64,000 nt of DNA from Pantoea ananatis LMG 2665 (GCF_000710035.2 NZ_JMJJ01000004.1:186001-250000); one strand, 5' to 3'; positions 17,452-28,409 are shown, numbered from the stretch's first letter. The notes: generated by a model from the letters alone, not told the origin. Made by a program: numbers and translations.

Positions 17452-20400
17452 ATGAACAAACATTGTTACCGCCTGATCTTCAGCCGTACGCACGGTGAAC
17501 TTCGCGTTGTTTCTGAACTGGCCCGTAGCTGCAGTAATGAACCGGGCCAGACGCGTGGGACGGGAGCCGCGCGCGTCTGGGTAACACTGCGTCGTTCTGG
17601 ATGGCTCATAAGTCTGATGCTGTTTAACGGTCAGGCACTTGCTGACGGTATCGTTGCAGATGGCAATGCCGCAGCAGCTCTGCGCCCTGAGGTGATCAAT
17701 ACGCAAAATGGCCTCCCACAGGTTAACATCACCGCGCCAAATCAGGCGGGCGTTTCCCATAACCAGTACAGCCAGTTCGACGTTGACCAAAAAGGCGCCA
17801 TTCTTAATAACTCTGCGGTCATGACCTCTACGCAAATGGCGGGCATGATTCAGGGCAATCCCAATATCAATCCCAATGGTGCGGCCGCCCGGGTCATTCT
17901 GAACGAAGTTAACAGTAACAATCCCAGCCAGCTTCGGGGCTATATGGAAGTAGCTGGTGGCCGTGCGCAGGTTATCGTCGCCAACCCTTCAGGTATTGTT
18001 TGTAATGGCTGTGGCACCATCAACGCAGGCAGAATGACGCTTACCACCGGTAAACCGCAGCTCAATGCCGACGGCAGTATTGCAGGTTATCAGGTTGAGC
18101 GCGGTGTCGTGCGCATTGAAGGCGGGGGCCTAAATGGCGACTCGCGGCATGACACCGAATACGTTGATGTGCTTGCGCGCGCCGTGGAAGTTAATGCGGG
18201 CGTCTGGGCGAAAGAGAAGATCAACGTCGTCGCGGGAAAAAACACTGTCAGCGCGGATGGCAACACCGTGACGCCTTCCTCCGGCCAGGATGGCGCTAAG
18301 CCTGAGTTAGCGATAGACATGGGCGATATGGGGGGAATGTACAGCGGCCAGATTCGTATGATCGGCACCGAAGCCGGCGTTGGTGTGCGTAATCAAGGCG
18401 GGCAGTTACAGGCCGGAAAAACCCTTACCGTCAGTAGCGAAGGCCGTCTGGTGTGGCAATCGGGCAAGCAAGAGGCTGTGACACAGGCGGGTGAGTCCGT
18501 CACCCTGATCGCCAAAGACAATATCGAACATGCGGGCAAACTTCACAGCGGTGGCACACTCAACGTACAGAGCCGCACTGGAGAGATTAAGCAGTCCGGG
18601 ACGATGGCGGCCGCTGGCGATGTTCAGCTAACTGCCGCTAGCGGGATTGAAAACAGCGGTCATCTGCTGGCGGGCAGTGATGTAAACAGCATGCTCAACC
18701 GCGAAGCCGACCTCTCGCTGAGCAGCCAGGAAACTGTTCGCTCAACAGGTAGCCTGTTGAGCAAAAAGAATGTCACCCTGTCTGGTAAACGCGTTGATCT
18801 TAGTGAAGGACAGCTGGCTGCGAAACAGACAACAGTCACCGCCCAGAAAGAAGGGGTTGGGTTAAATAAAACCAGGGTCGACAGCCAGAACTTGCACATC
18901 AGCAGCACGGGCGACGTGGATGCGCGACAGGCAGAGATTAAGGCTGGTAACTGGGACGTTAATGCAGACAACCTGTTTAATCAGCAGGCGGTCTGGTCGC
19001 AGACGGGCACCGGAGATAACCGTTTTACGCTGCAAAACCAGCTTGATAATACCGGCGGTACGATAGAGGCACAGCGCCTTAACCTGAATGCGGGCGCGCT
19101 GACTAACCAGAACGGCAGACTGGTTGCACTCGACGGAAGCGATCAGCAGTGGCATGTGACAGGGCTGATCGACAACCGTGCGGGTGAACTGGGCAGTAAC
19201 GGGAATATGGCGTTGAGCACCGGAAGCCTCACCAATCTCGGTGGTTCGGTTAAAAGTATGCTCTCTCTGCAGGTCGATGCTAAACACGCGCTCGATAACA
19301 GCGAAGGCAGGCTCCTGGCGGGCAATAACGTCACGCTGCAGGCGGAGACGCTGGTTAACCATGCCGGTGTGCTTAATGGTGAGGCAGTAAAAATCACCGC
19401 TCAACAGCTTGATAATGCACAAGGTCAGATCCTGAGTCAGCAGGGCCTGGCGCTTGACGCACAGCAGAGTCTCGACAATCACCAGGGCCTTATCGCCGCC
19501 GGGCAGAATGCAGACGTTCATACCGAGGGGAGCTGGAACAACCAGGGCGGCACGGTACAGAGCGAAACCCAGTTAAAGCTATCTGCGAGAAATCTCAACA
19601 ACACCCAAGGCAAGTTGCTGTCTGGCGATCTGCTCGTGCTTAAAGCGAGTGGTGAAGTGAATAACGCTGCGGGTGAAATCAGCGGCAGCGCGCTGACGTT
19701 AGGTGTACAGAACCTGTCAAATGACAAAGGGAAAGTCATTGGCGGTCGGTCGGTGATCCTTGATGCGAAAAACGGGCTCGATAACGCGCAGGGACTGTTG
19801 GCAGCCGGCCAGATGCTCAACCTTTCTACCGAAGGTATGCTGAATAATCTGAACGGCGGCATCAGCGCGGCCGATCTCGATCTCACCGCCGGTCAACTCG
19901 ATAACACGCAAGGAAAAATCATTGCGGATAACGGCCTGCACGTGCGGGCACAGCAGGCTCTGGATAACACTCTCGGTTTGCTTGAAGCGGGTGAGACACT
20001 TGATGCCAGTACCCAGGGCAACTGGAAAAATCAGCAGGGCACGGCACAAGGCGGTAAAGCTGTTATTGCCGCCACGCACGATTTTGATAACACAAACGGC
20101 AGGCTTCAGTCTGGTGGCGCGCTGCGGTTAGACAGTGCCGGGAATGTTATCAACCAGGGCGGCAAACTGACTGCGCAGAAAGACCTGACGTGGCAAGGTG
20201 CCACAACCAGCTTATTTAATAATGATGGCGGTTCGTTGCAGAGTGGAAACAACCTGTCAGTCACGGGTGGGCGACTGACCAACCGCGCGCAGGGCATTGT
20301 GCTGGGACAGGATGCTCTCTCGTTTGATCTGGCCGCTGACGTCAATAATCAGGACGGTCAAATCACGGGCGGTGGTCAAACGGTCCTGCGCGCAGGCAGT

Positions 20401-23400
20401 CTCACCAATGCTGGCGGCAAAATCAATTCCCTTGGCGGCCTTGAGATGCAGTTCAGTGGCCAACTGGACAACAGTAATGGGCGTATTTTCAGCCAGCTAT
20501 CTCAGAAACTGACGGCGGGGAATATTGCAAACGAGCAAGGCTGGATGGGAAGCCAGGGAGAATGGCGCGCCACCACAGGTCATTTCGCTAATACGCTGGG
20601 CAGCGTGCAAAGCGAGCAGTCGGCATGGCTTAACGCGGCTGCGCTGAATAACCAACAGGGGCTGCTGCAGGCTGCTGCTGCGTTGACGATGAGAGTGACG
20701 CAAGGAATCGACAATCGCGCGGGTAAAATCAGCGCCCAAACGCAGCTGGATGCACGCGGCGATGATAACGGGGCGAGCACGGGTGCCATTAACAATGCTG
20801 GTGGTCAGTGGCTGGCGGGCGAAGCGTTAAACCTTGCGGCACAGATGCTGGACAATACCCAGAATGGCCTGCTTTACAGTCAGAAACAGCTTCATCTTCT
20901 TCTCGATGACACGCTTAAAAATCAACAGGGCAAAGTGCAGAGCGGAGAAAGCCTGACGCTTGCAGCCCGCTCATTGCAAAACGATGCGGGTTCGATCACC
21001 AGCCAGCAGCAGTTAACGCTCAATCTGACAGGTGAGCTCAGCAACCAGGGCGGCGCGTTACGCAGCAATGGCGTCCAGCAGGTCAGCGCCAGTCATATCA
21101 ATAATCAGCAAGGCACGATCAGTAGTCTTGACGATCTTGGCGTCACCGCGGCGCAACTTGATAACGCGGCGGGCACTCTGATAAGCCAGGGAACCGGCAT
21201 TTATCGTATTGATACGCTGAATAACCAACAGGGCAAAATTCATAGCGGCCGCGGCCTGACGCTGAACGGTAACGTGGTCAATAACCAGGGCGGCCAGTTA
21301 GTTTCGACCCAGGATATGATCATTACGGCGGCGCAAATCACCAATGCCAGCCGGGGAACAATCAGCAGCCAAGGGGCGCTGGATGTGCAGGGCAGCACAC
21401 TGGATAACCACGATGGCGGCCTGATTCTGGGCACCACGCGCACGGGCATCTCGGCCAACGAGTTGAATAACAGCACAGGTCGACTGCAAAGTGCGGGGGC
21501 GATGACGCTGGCAGGGCTGTCACTGCTGGATAACCGCCAGGGCAGCATCGTAGCAAATGGGCCACTCAATATTAACAATGGCAGTAATGCACGTTTTGCC
21601 CGGCTCGCTTTCTCCGCGCCTTCATTAGCTCTACTAAACCAGAACGGCGTTGTGCAGAGTGGTGCAACGATGGCGGTTAATGCGCGTACGCTGGACAACC
21701 AGGGCGGAAAACTGCAAAGCCAGCAGGACTTTACGTTGGGCGTACAGCAGGATTATGTCCAGCGGGCCAGTGATATTCTAACCAGTAATGGCACGCTCAC
21801 GATGTCGGTCGCGGGCATGTTTACCAACCTGAATGACTGGCTGTTGCCTGGGAACCTGAACCTTACCAGTGCGCATTTTACTAACCCAGGCACGCTGGTC
21901 AGTAAAATCATGCAGATTACAACAGGGCAATTCACCAACCGTGGCCGTGTTGAAGCTGACACGATGACGCTTAACGTTGACACGCTGGACAACCCCACGG
22001 CGGTGATGGGCGACAACATCACCGTTAACGCCCGCATTATTGATAACTACGGCACGGGTGGGGTTATCGCGGCGACCCAGTCGCTTAACCTGCGCGGCAA
22101 CGAGCGGCTGACGAACCGTGACGGGGCGTTGCTGTTCAGCAGTGGCAATATGCAACTGGGCAGTAACGACCTGATTGAAAACCGGGCAAGTGCCATTGAG
22201 GCCAGCGGTGATCTCACGGTAAACGCACAGCGTTTAATCAATCAGCGCATCGGATTAAATATCGCCCGTGATGCAGAGTCCGAGTCGTATAAATGGCATC
22301 GCTATAACTATTACTGGCGATCCTATGGAATGTGGGTCAACAACGATAAAAATACGCTGGCACCGACCACCCAACAGCTGACTTTTGGCAATGGTGCTGA
22401 GGCGCAAAACAATCGTTATGGCACCCTAATGGCTATTGATGAGGCCGGTAAGCGCGCGCAGGTGCGGGTCAAAGACAACACCGGTCAACTGATCGACCTG
22501 TGGGTCAATTACCTGGCGCTCAGACCGAACGGCGACGGTAGCTACGCCATGACATTTTACGAAACGCGCGGAGAGAATCAGCTTGCGGTCATCCCCACTC
22601 CCTATCAAAACGGTTTCCATTGGGAGCATGACAGGACGCAGGTATTAACGTGGGATCCCAATAAACATATTGATATCTTCACTGCGCCTAATGTCAATGA
22701 CTACAATAATTTACGCGAGCGCACGGTAACCGGCTCTTTAACGCGTGATCGCCTTATATCCGAAGGCACAGGCGCGCGTATGTTGGCCGGGGGCAATATG
22801 GCTCTGCATGTTGGCAGTCAGTTGCTCAACGATGCGAGTGTTATCACAGCGAACGGCAATCTGGGGATTGACGGTGGCGGTAGCGTGGATAACCGAGGTT
22901 ACTCGGTTAACGAACATCGCATTGAAACCCTCGTGGACCACTATGACAGAGACACAAATCACTGGTATCCCACCTCACACTATGATGGCACCACGGCGCT
23001 ACAAACCATTGATGGCATTATCTCTGGTAATGGCCGGGTGAGCATCACCGGGACCAGTATCTCGAATACCACTGTCAATCAGGCGCAAATCAGCAGCGTT
23101 GAAGCGGCGCTAAAGGCCGTGGACGCGGAGCGCGCAGAATGGGAGCGTAACCCCCTGGCGTTTAGCGTGAATGGCGCAAGCGGACAACATGCCGATACCC
23201 AACTGCAACCTGGTGGGCAGATCGCCACAGGCCAGCCTTCTTTGCCAGGACGTCCGCTGCTTCCGGCGGAGCTGGCCTTCACGGCCAGACAGCACCTGGC
23301 AAGTGTGGCAACAAACATTCCCAATAACGGCCTGTTCCGCCAGTTCACGGCAAGCGGTAGCCCTTACCTGGTGGTCACCGACGCGCGCTTTACCAGTCGG

Positions 23401-26400
23401 ACCCAGTTTATCAGCAGCGATTATCTGCTTTCTCGCGTGGGTTATGATCCGGCGGCGGTGCATAAGCGTCTGGGTGACGGGTTTTATGAGCAGAAGCTGG
23501 TACGGGATCAGGTGCTGAGCCTGACCGGCCGTCAATCGGTGCACGGTGAGGATGCAATGGCCCAGTACCAGGCGCTGATGAATAACGGTGTGAAAGTGGC
23601 GCAGGATTTCCGTCTGGTGCCCGGCGTGGCGTTAACACCGGAACAGATCGCCTCATTACAGCAGGATATTGTCTGGCTGGTAAGCGAAACGGTTAATACC
23701 GAGAACGGCCCGCAGACGGTTTGGGTGCCGAAGGTCTATCTGGCCCAGTCCACGCTGCGCCTGACTGGTGACGGAGCCCTCATTGCAGGGGGCGATCTGC
23801 AGCTTTCTGCTAACAGCGTAACCAACGCGGGTAATCTACTGGCAGACAAGGCCCTGAGCATTGATGCCTCAGCGTTTTCTCATCAGAGTGGCGATATCAA
23901 AGCAGACAGCATCAACGTGCATGCAGACAGCCTGAGCATGAGCACCAATCTGCAGGATGCGTTGCGACAGGCCAGCATGAGTGCGGGCGATATCAGCCTC
24001 AGCGGTAATGATATTCGCCTGCAGGGCGCGAAGATTAGCGCAACGGATAACCTGGCGCTCAGTGCGCGTGACAATCTGGAGATTAGTGCTGCGAAGGCAA
24101 GCTACAAAGCCAATATTGATGTCATATCGGGGGCCATGGGTAATCGCAGTGGTGCGGGAACCGAAGAGGCTGGCCAGCGCATGGCGCAGGTCAGCGGTGA
24201 ATGGCAGCTTGCCCAGGGCAGTGAGCTGAAAGCGGGCGGCAATCTGGTCATGAAAGCCGGTAAAGACATCACGCTGCAGGGCAGTCAGGCTCAGGCGGGC
24301 GGGCAAACGGCGATTCAGGCGGGCGGCAATGTCCGTTTACTGGCAGATAAAACCACTAACAATACCCATCTTGAAGCCAGTGGTAAGGTTTCTTCTGTCA
24401 GCAACAGCCGTGAAGAAGATCAGCTTTACCTCAGTACACTGGGTGGCGATAAGGGTGTGACGATCATTGCTGGCAAGGATCTGCTTGCCGAAGGTGCGCA
24501 GATTGACAGTAAAGCAGGGGCCATTGGGATTGGTGCGGAAAATGTCACCATCAAAGAGGTCCGAAGCTCAACACATGCCTACGATAATGAGCAGTCGAGT
24601 AACAAAAACCATACGCGTATAGAAGAGACTTCAAAAGAAGACGTGATCGGCAGTACGCTCAGTGCACAGCATGGCATTACAACGATAGCCCGCACGGGTG
24701 ACATCACAGTGACTGGCAGTACCCTGCATAGCGAGGAGGGGGCAATCGCCCTTCAGGCTAAACACGACATCACGCTCAATAGTGCGACGGAGCGTGAATC
24801 ACGTTATCTGGATGAAAGTTCTCAGAAGAAAGGTTTCCTGAGTAAGAAAAGCAGTCATACAGTGCAGGACGATCGTGTGACGCGTGAAAAAGGCACGCTG
24901 ATAAGCGGCAACAGTGTCACGATTGATGCCGGAAACGATCTCACTGTAAGTGGATCAGCCATCGCTGCCGATCAGAATGTGAATTTGCAGGCGGGAAACA
25001 ATGTCGATATTTCTGCCGCCACCGAAACCGGTTATCACTATCTCTTGGAAGAAAAGAAAAAGAGCGGCCTGATGGGCAGCGGGGGGATTGGCTTTACGGT
25101 CGGCAAACAGTCGACGCGTCATGAAGTTAATGAAGACGAGATCGTTCAGAGCCAGAGCTTCAGCACCATCGGCAGCAGCCAGGGGAACGTTAACATCACC
25201 GCAGGGAATAAACTGCATATTGGCGGCGCGGATCTGATAGCCGGTAAAGATCTTAACCTGAGCGGCGACAGTGTAGATATTGACTCGGGTTTCGACCGCA
25301 ATAACCGCACGGAAACATTTGAGTCTAAACAGAGTGGCTTTACGCTGGCGCTGTCGGGTACGGTGGGTAGCGCCCTGAACACGGCTGTCAGCGTGGCACA
25401 GCAGGCAAGAAAAGAGGGTGATGGACGACTCCGTGCGCTGCAGGGAACTAAAGCCGCGCTGAGCGGCGCGCAGGCCGCAGCGGCTTATGAGAACGACAGC
25501 GCTCTTACCGAGGCGGCAAACGCCAAAAATGCGGCGGCGGGGATTGATCCCAAGGCTGATAATGCGGCTCAGGGCGCGAAAAATACCGTTGGTATCACGC
25601 TCTCATACGGTAGCCAGTCATCAAAAAGCGAGTCTCACAGCCAGAGCAGTCAGGCGCAAGGAAGCACACTCAATGCAGGCAGAAATATCGCTATCACGGC
25701 GACCGGTAAAAACAAAGGCGAACAGAGCGGTGATATTACGCTCGCCGGTACCCAGATGAAAGCGGGCGGGGAGATGACGCTGGACGCTGCCCGCGATATC
25801 AATCTGCTGTCATCGCAAAATACACAACAGACCGACAATAAAAACAGCAGTAAAGGCGGATCGGTTGGCATTGGTATCGGTGTCGGATCAGGCGGCTATG
25901 GCATTACCGTCTCTGCCAGCGTCAACAGCAGTAAGGGCCGTGAAAACGGCAACTCGCTGACGCATAACGAAACTACGCTGGATGCAGGCGGCGGGATCAA
26001 TTTGAAGAGTGGCCGTGACACCACTTTGAAAGGGGCTCAGGTTAACGGAGAAACCATCAAGGCGGATGTTGGACGGAACCTGACGCTCGCCAGTGAGCAG
26101 GACAGTGACCGCTATGACTCAAAACAGCAGAGCGCCAGCGCGGGTGGCAGCTTTACGTTTGGTTCGATGACCGGTTCAGCAAACGTCAACGTATCCAAAG
26201 ATAAAATCCACAGCAATTTCGACTCGGTTAAAGAGCAGACGGGATTGTTTGCCGGTAAAGGTGGCTATCAGATCACCGTGGGGAACCACACGCAGCTCGA
26301 CGGGGCTGTCATTGCCAGCACGGCGGACAAAGACCGCAATGTTCTGGATACCGGCACCCTAGGCTGGAGCGATATTCAGAATCAGGCCGACTATAAATCT

Positions 26401-27558
26401 GAGCATCAGAGCGCAGGTTTCAACAGTGGTGGCCCCATTGGTTCCAATCTGTTAAGCAACGTCAGTGCACTTCCAATCAGTGCTGCCGGAGGTAGTGGGC
26501 ACGCTGAGGGCAGCACAAAAGCGGCGGTCAGCGACGGCAATATCATTATCCGCAACCGGGATGCGCAGCAGCAGGATCTGTCCGGCCTGAGCCGCGACAC
26601 GGAGCATGCCAACGACGGCAGCATCAGCCCGATTTTCGACAAAGAGAAAGAGCAGCGCCGCCTGCAGCAGGCGCAACTGGTCAACGACGTTGTCACCCAG
26701 GCGCTTGACGTTTACAACACGCATGAAGCCGCCCGGGCCACGCGCGCCGCCACGGCCAGCCTGGCGGATACGGATACGCGTACTGCGCTGGAAGCGCAGG
26801 CCAGCGCAATGCTGGATAAGGCGCATGAAAAGGATCCGAATGTCGACAACAGCAGGCAGGCGGTGGTCAGCAAGGCATGGCAGCTGGCCTATGACCAGGC
26901 GATTGTCCGGCAGGGCGCGGACATGGGCGGAAGCGTACGGACGGGCGTCAACGCGGTAGTTAATGCCCTGCAGGCGCTGGCAGGCGGCGACATCAAGGCT
27001 GCCTTGGCGCAGGGCGCTGCGCCTTATCTGGCCGCGAAGGTCAAGGAACTGACCACCGGTAATGCGCCCTACGGTGAACTGACAGACACACAGAAACTGA
27101 ATAACCTGATGGCGCACGCGCTGCTGGGCGGCGTGGTCGCTGAGCTGAGCGGGGGCAGTGCAGCCGCAGGCGCCACCGGTGCGGTAACGGGGGAACTGGC
27201 GACGCCGGCCATCGCACTGGCGCTTTACGGCACGGCAGACAGTGATAAACTGAGCCCGGAGCAGAAGGCGAACCTGAGCGCGCTGGCGACGCTGGCATCG
27301 GGAATCGCTGCGGGTGTGAGCAGCGGGAGCACGGCGGGTGCGGCGACGGGCGCGCTGGCGGGTAAGAATGCGGTTGAGAATAACTTTTTGGGTGACAAGG
27401 ACATCACGACCTTCACTGAAAAGTATGCGAATGCCAAGACAGATGCGGATAGAGAACAGCTTCTGGCCGACCTGAAAAAGCTTGATGTAGAGCACAGACG
27501 AAGGCGCTGGCAACCGGTATTCCGGTTAACGAGCAGAAAGCTGAGCTTGAGAAGCTGA
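17452..27558 (+). CDS. cdiA: CdiA-type filamentous exoprotein (frame ends just after VENN)
   Basis: A 3368-residue TpsA stalk. It opens with an extended signal peptide region (MNKHCYRLIFSRTHGELRVV), then the TPS secretion domain with ANPSGIVCNGCGTINAG (about residues 180-200). FHA-1 repeats fill about 300-1600, an aromatic non-repeat segment (1610-2100; ESYKWHRYNYYWRSYGMW) matches the receptor-binding/YP part of CdiA proteins, and FHA-2 haemagglutinin repeats follow. VENN is at 3308-3311 (27373-27384). The frame then loses homology at about residue 3348 and ends in Arg-rich residues: one base, probably a C in CACCAG near 27495, seems missing. The natural continuation is the 27498-28106 frame. 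As written the product is a stalk with no toxin. Confidence 0.88.
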   Translation: MNKHCYRLIFSRTHGELRVVSELARSCSNEPGQTRGTGAARVWVTLRRSGWLISLMLFNGQALADGIVADGNAAAALRPEVINTQNGLPQVNITAPNQAGVSHNQYSQFDVDQKGAILNNSAVMTSTQMAGMIQGNPNINPNGAAARVILNEVNSNNPSQLRGYMEVAGGRAQVIVANPSGIVCNGCGTINAGRMTLTTGKPQLNADGSIAGYQVERGVVRIEGGGLNGDSRHDTEYVDVLARAVEVNAGVWAKEKINVVAGKNTVSADGNTVTPSSGQDGAKPELAIDMGDMGGMYSGQIRMIGTEAGVGVRNQGGQLQAGKTLTVSSEGRLVWQSGKQEAVTQAGESVTLIAKDNIEHAGKLHSGGTLNVQSRTGEIKQSGTMAAAGDVQLTAASGIENSGHLLAGSDVNSMLNREADLSLSSQETVRSTGSLLSKKNVTLSGKRVDLSEGQLAAKQTTVTAQKEGVGLNKTRVDSQNLHISSTGDVDARQAEIKAGNWDVNADNLFNQQAVWSQTGTGDNRFTLQNQLDNTGGTIEAQRLNLNAGALTNQNGRLVALDGSDQQWHVTGLIDNRAGELGSNGNMALSTGSLTNLGGSVKSMLSLQVDAKHALDNSEGRLLAGNNVTLQAETLVNHAGVLNGEAVKITAQQLDNAQGQILSQQGLALDAQQSLDNHQGLIAAGQNADVHTEGSWNNQGGTVQSETQLKLSARNLNNTQGKLLSGDLLVLKASGEVNNAAGEISGSALTLGVQNLSNDKGKVIGGRSVILDAKNGLDNAQGLLAAGQMLNLSTEGMLNNLNGGISAADLDLTAGQLDNTQGKIIADNGLHVRAQQALDNTLGLLEAGETLDASTQGNWKNQQGTAQGGKAVIAATHDFDNTNGRLQSGGALRLDSAGNVINQGGKLTAQKDLTWQGATTSLFNNDGGSLQSGNNLSVTGGRLTNRAQGIVLGQDALSFDLAADVNNQDGQITGGGQTVLRAGSLTNAGGKINSLGGLEMQFSGQLDNSNGRIFSQLSQKLTAGNIANEQGWMGSQGEWRATTGHFANTLGSVQSEQSAWLNAAALNNQQGLLQAAAALTMRVTQGIDNRAGKISAQTQLDARGDDNGASTGAINNAGGQWLAGEALNLAAQMLDNTQNGLLYSQKQLHLLLDDTLKNQQGKVQSGESLTLAARSLQNDAGSITSQQQLTLNLTGELSNQGGALRSNGVQQVSASHINNQQGTISSLDDLGVTAAQLDNAAGTLISQGTGIYRIDTLNNQQGKIHSGRGLTLNGNVVNNQGGQLVSTQDMIITAAQITNASRGTISSQGALDVQGSTLDNHDGGLILGTTRTGISANELNNSTGRLQSAGAMTLAGLSLLDNRQGSIVANGPLNINNGSNARFARLAFSAPSLALLNQNGVVQSGATMAVNARTLDNQGGKLQSQQDFTLGVQQDYVQRASDILTSNGTLTMSVAGMFTNLNDWLLPGNLNLTSAHFTNPGTLVSKIMQITTGQFTNRGRVEADTMTLNVDTLDNPTAVMGDNITVNARIIDNYGTGGVIAATQSLNLRGNERLTNRDGALLFSSGNMQLGSNDLIENRASAIEASGDLTVNAQRLINQRIGLNIARDAESESYKWHRYNYYWRSYGMWVNNDKNTLAPTTQQLTFGNGAEAQNNRYGTLMAIDEAGKRAQVRVKDNTGQLIDLWVNYLALRPNGDGSYAMTFYETRGENQLAVIPTPYQNGFHWEHDRTQVLTWDPNKHIDIFTAPNVNDYNNLRERTVTGSLTRDRLISEGTGARMLAGGNMALHVGSQLLNDASVITANGNLGIDGGGSVDNRGYSVNEHRIETLVDHYDRDTNHWYPTSHYDGTTALQTIDGIISGNGRVSITGTSISNTTVNQAQISSVEAALKAVDAERAEWERNPLAFSVNGASGQHADTQLQPGGQIATGQPSLPGRPLLPAELAFTARQHLASVATNIPNNGLFRQFTASGSPYLVVTDARFTSRTQFISSDYLLSRVGYDPAAVHKRLGDGFYEQKLVRDQVLSLTGRQSVHGEDAMAQYQALMNNGVKVAQDFRLVPGVALTPEQIASLQQDIVWLVSETVNTENGPQTVWVPKVYLAQSTLRLTGDGALIAGGDLQLSANSVTNAGNLLADKALSIDASAFSHQSGDIKADSINVHADSLSMSTNLQDALRQASMSAGDISLSGNDIRLQGAKISATDNLALSARDNLEISAAKASYKANIDVISGAMGNRSGAGTEEAGQRMAQVSGEWQLAQGSELKAGGNLVMKAGKDITLQGSQAQAGGQTAIQAGGNVRLLADKTTNNTHLEASGKVSSVSNSREEDQLYLSTLGGDKGVTIIAGKDLLAEGAQIDSKAGAIGIGAENVTIKEVRSSTHAYDNEQSSNKNHTRIEETSKEDVIGSTLSAQHGITTIARTGDITVTGSTLHSEEGAIALQAKHDITLNSATERESRYLDESSQKKGFLSKKSSHTVQDDRVTREKGTLISGNSVTIDAGNDLTVSGSAIAADQNVNLQAGNNVDISAATETGYHYLLEEKKKSGLMGSGGIGFTVGKQSTRHEVNEDEIVQSQSFSTIGSSQGNVNITAGNKLHIGGADLIAGKDLNLSGDSVDIDSGFDRNNRTETFESKQSGFTLALSGTVGSALNTAVSVAQQARKEGDGRLRALQGTKAALSGAQAAAAYENDSALTEAANAKNAAAGIDPKADNAAQGAKNTVGITLSYGSQSSKSESHSQSSQAQGSTLNAGRNIAITATGKNKGEQSGDITLAGTQMKAGGEMTLDAARDINLLSSQNTQQTDNKNSSKGGSVGIGIGVGSGGYGITVSASVNSSKGRENGNSLTHNETTLDAGGGINLKSGRDTTLKGAQVNGETIKADVGRNLTLASEQDSDRYDSKQQSASAGGSFTFGSMTGSANVNVSKDKIHSNFDSVKEQTGLFAGKGGYQITVGNHTQLDGAVIASTADKDRNVLDTGTLGWSDIQNQADYKSEHQSAGFNSGGPIGSNLLSNVSALPISAAGGSGHAEGSTKAAVSDGNIIIRNRDAQQQDLSGLSRDTEHANDGSISPIFDKEKEQRRLQQAQLVNDVVTQALDVYNTHEAARATRAATASLADTDTRTALEAQASAMLDKAHEKDPNVDNSRQAVVSKAWQLAYDQAIVRQGADMGGSVRTGVNAVVNALQALAGGDIKAALAQGAAPYLAAKVKELTTGNAPYGELTDTQKLNNLMAHALLGGVVAELSGGSAAAGATGAVTGELATPAIALALYGTADSDKLSPEQKANLSALATLASGIAAGVSSGSTAGAATGALAGKNAVENNFLGDKDITTFTEKYANAKTDADREQLLADLKKLDVEHRRRRWQPVFRLTSRKLSLRS

Positions 27559-28106
27559 AAGCGCTGGCTGCTTCGCCGGATTGTAATGTGCAGTGTCAGC
27601 AACTGGTTGCTTATTCGCTCTCTGTGCTGGAACCGGTAGCGAATAATACGGAGCTGCACAAGAATAACCTGAATAAAGCGATACTGGCGGGGGTAATATT
27701 TGGGTTAACCGTTGAGAAGCCAGCGGCGAATAATCCGATATCACACCTGACGAGGGAACAGCAGCAGTTAATCAAAAATGCAGAATATATAACTACAGCC
27801 AAGGGTATCCAGAACCCATTCCCGCGCGATCTGAATGAGAAAATCGTGTGGAATCAAGTTAGGGCAAATCCAGCCTCTGCTGGAGAACCACTCAAAGGAA
27901 TGAACAAAGATCTTCGCTTCCCGACATATGCGGGATTCCAGAAAATGGAAGCGAAACAAAAGCTATCTGATGGTTCAACAATAACAGTGCATTATCAATA
28001 TAACTCATATACTGGTAAGGCTTATGATATAAAAATTACCACGCCTCAGAGAAGTGTTGCTGATCCAGCTAAGGTGATTGATTCTATTAAGGATGTTGTT
28101 AAATGA
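27498..28106 (+). pseudogene. CdiA C-terminal toxin region, out of frame with the stalk
   Basis: This frame continues the pretoxin region (TKALATGIPVNEQKAELEKL; SPDCNVQCQQLVAYSL) that follows VENN in enterobacterial CdiA proteins, then a variable toxin domain from about 27720 to the stop at 28106. Adding one base near 27495 joins it to cdiA, giving about 3551 residues. Within the toxin, FPRDLNEKIVWNQVRANP, MNKDLRFPTYAGFQKMEAKQ and ITVHYQYNSYTGKAYDIKIT look like a compact nuclease-sized alpha/beta domain; I do not recognise the family. An internal ATG at 27588 could allow a separate 172-residue fragment. The stop overlaps the cdiI start. Confidence 0.8.
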
Positions 28107-28405
28107 AAATAAAAGAACATGATGGGACACTTATAGATGTTTATGCTATTTACTGGATGAAGGGGAAAACCTATTTTTATGGCCTAATCAAAGAATATGG
28201 ATTGTCTGTATTTAACTCGGATAAAGTAGAAGTTATAGATCCTACAATGTCTGGCGATTTTATTTTTTTTGAAGATGGCATCTTTTTTAAGCCTCTCATT
28301 GCAGAAGGAATACTGGATGATCTGGTTGAAGGGGATCTGGAAACATACAGGCGTTTTATTGAAATCCTGAAAGCTGAAGGTCGAGTTGAACCGGATTTCT
28401 ATTAA
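28103..28405 (+). CDS. cdiI: CdiI-type immunity protein
   Basis: A 100-residue soluble, acidic protein whose ATG overlaps the toxin-domain stop by four bases (ATGA), the classic position for the cognate immunity gene of a CDI system. It starts MKIKEHDGTLIDVYAIYWMK and ends EILKAEGRVEPDFY. The family is not recognised; immunity proteins match only their own toxin. It is intact even though the toxin frame is broken, so the cell should still resist siblings that carry a functional cdiA. Base composition is clearly more AT-rich than the cdiA stalk, a usual sign of an exchanged CT/immunity module. Confidence 0.8.
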   Translation: MKIKEHDGTLIDVYAIYWMKGKTYFYGLIKEYGLSVFNSDKVEVIDPTMSGDFIFFEDGIFFKPLIAEGILDDLVEGDLETYRRFIEILKAEGRVEPDFY

Positions 28406-28409
28406 CCGT

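Noticed and set aside
26452..27513. A 353-codon open frame antisense to the 3' end of cdiA
   Set aside because: The frame is Arg-rich, without domains, and lies opposite strongly supported coding sequence in a GC-rich repeat region; long antisense frames are expected there by chance.
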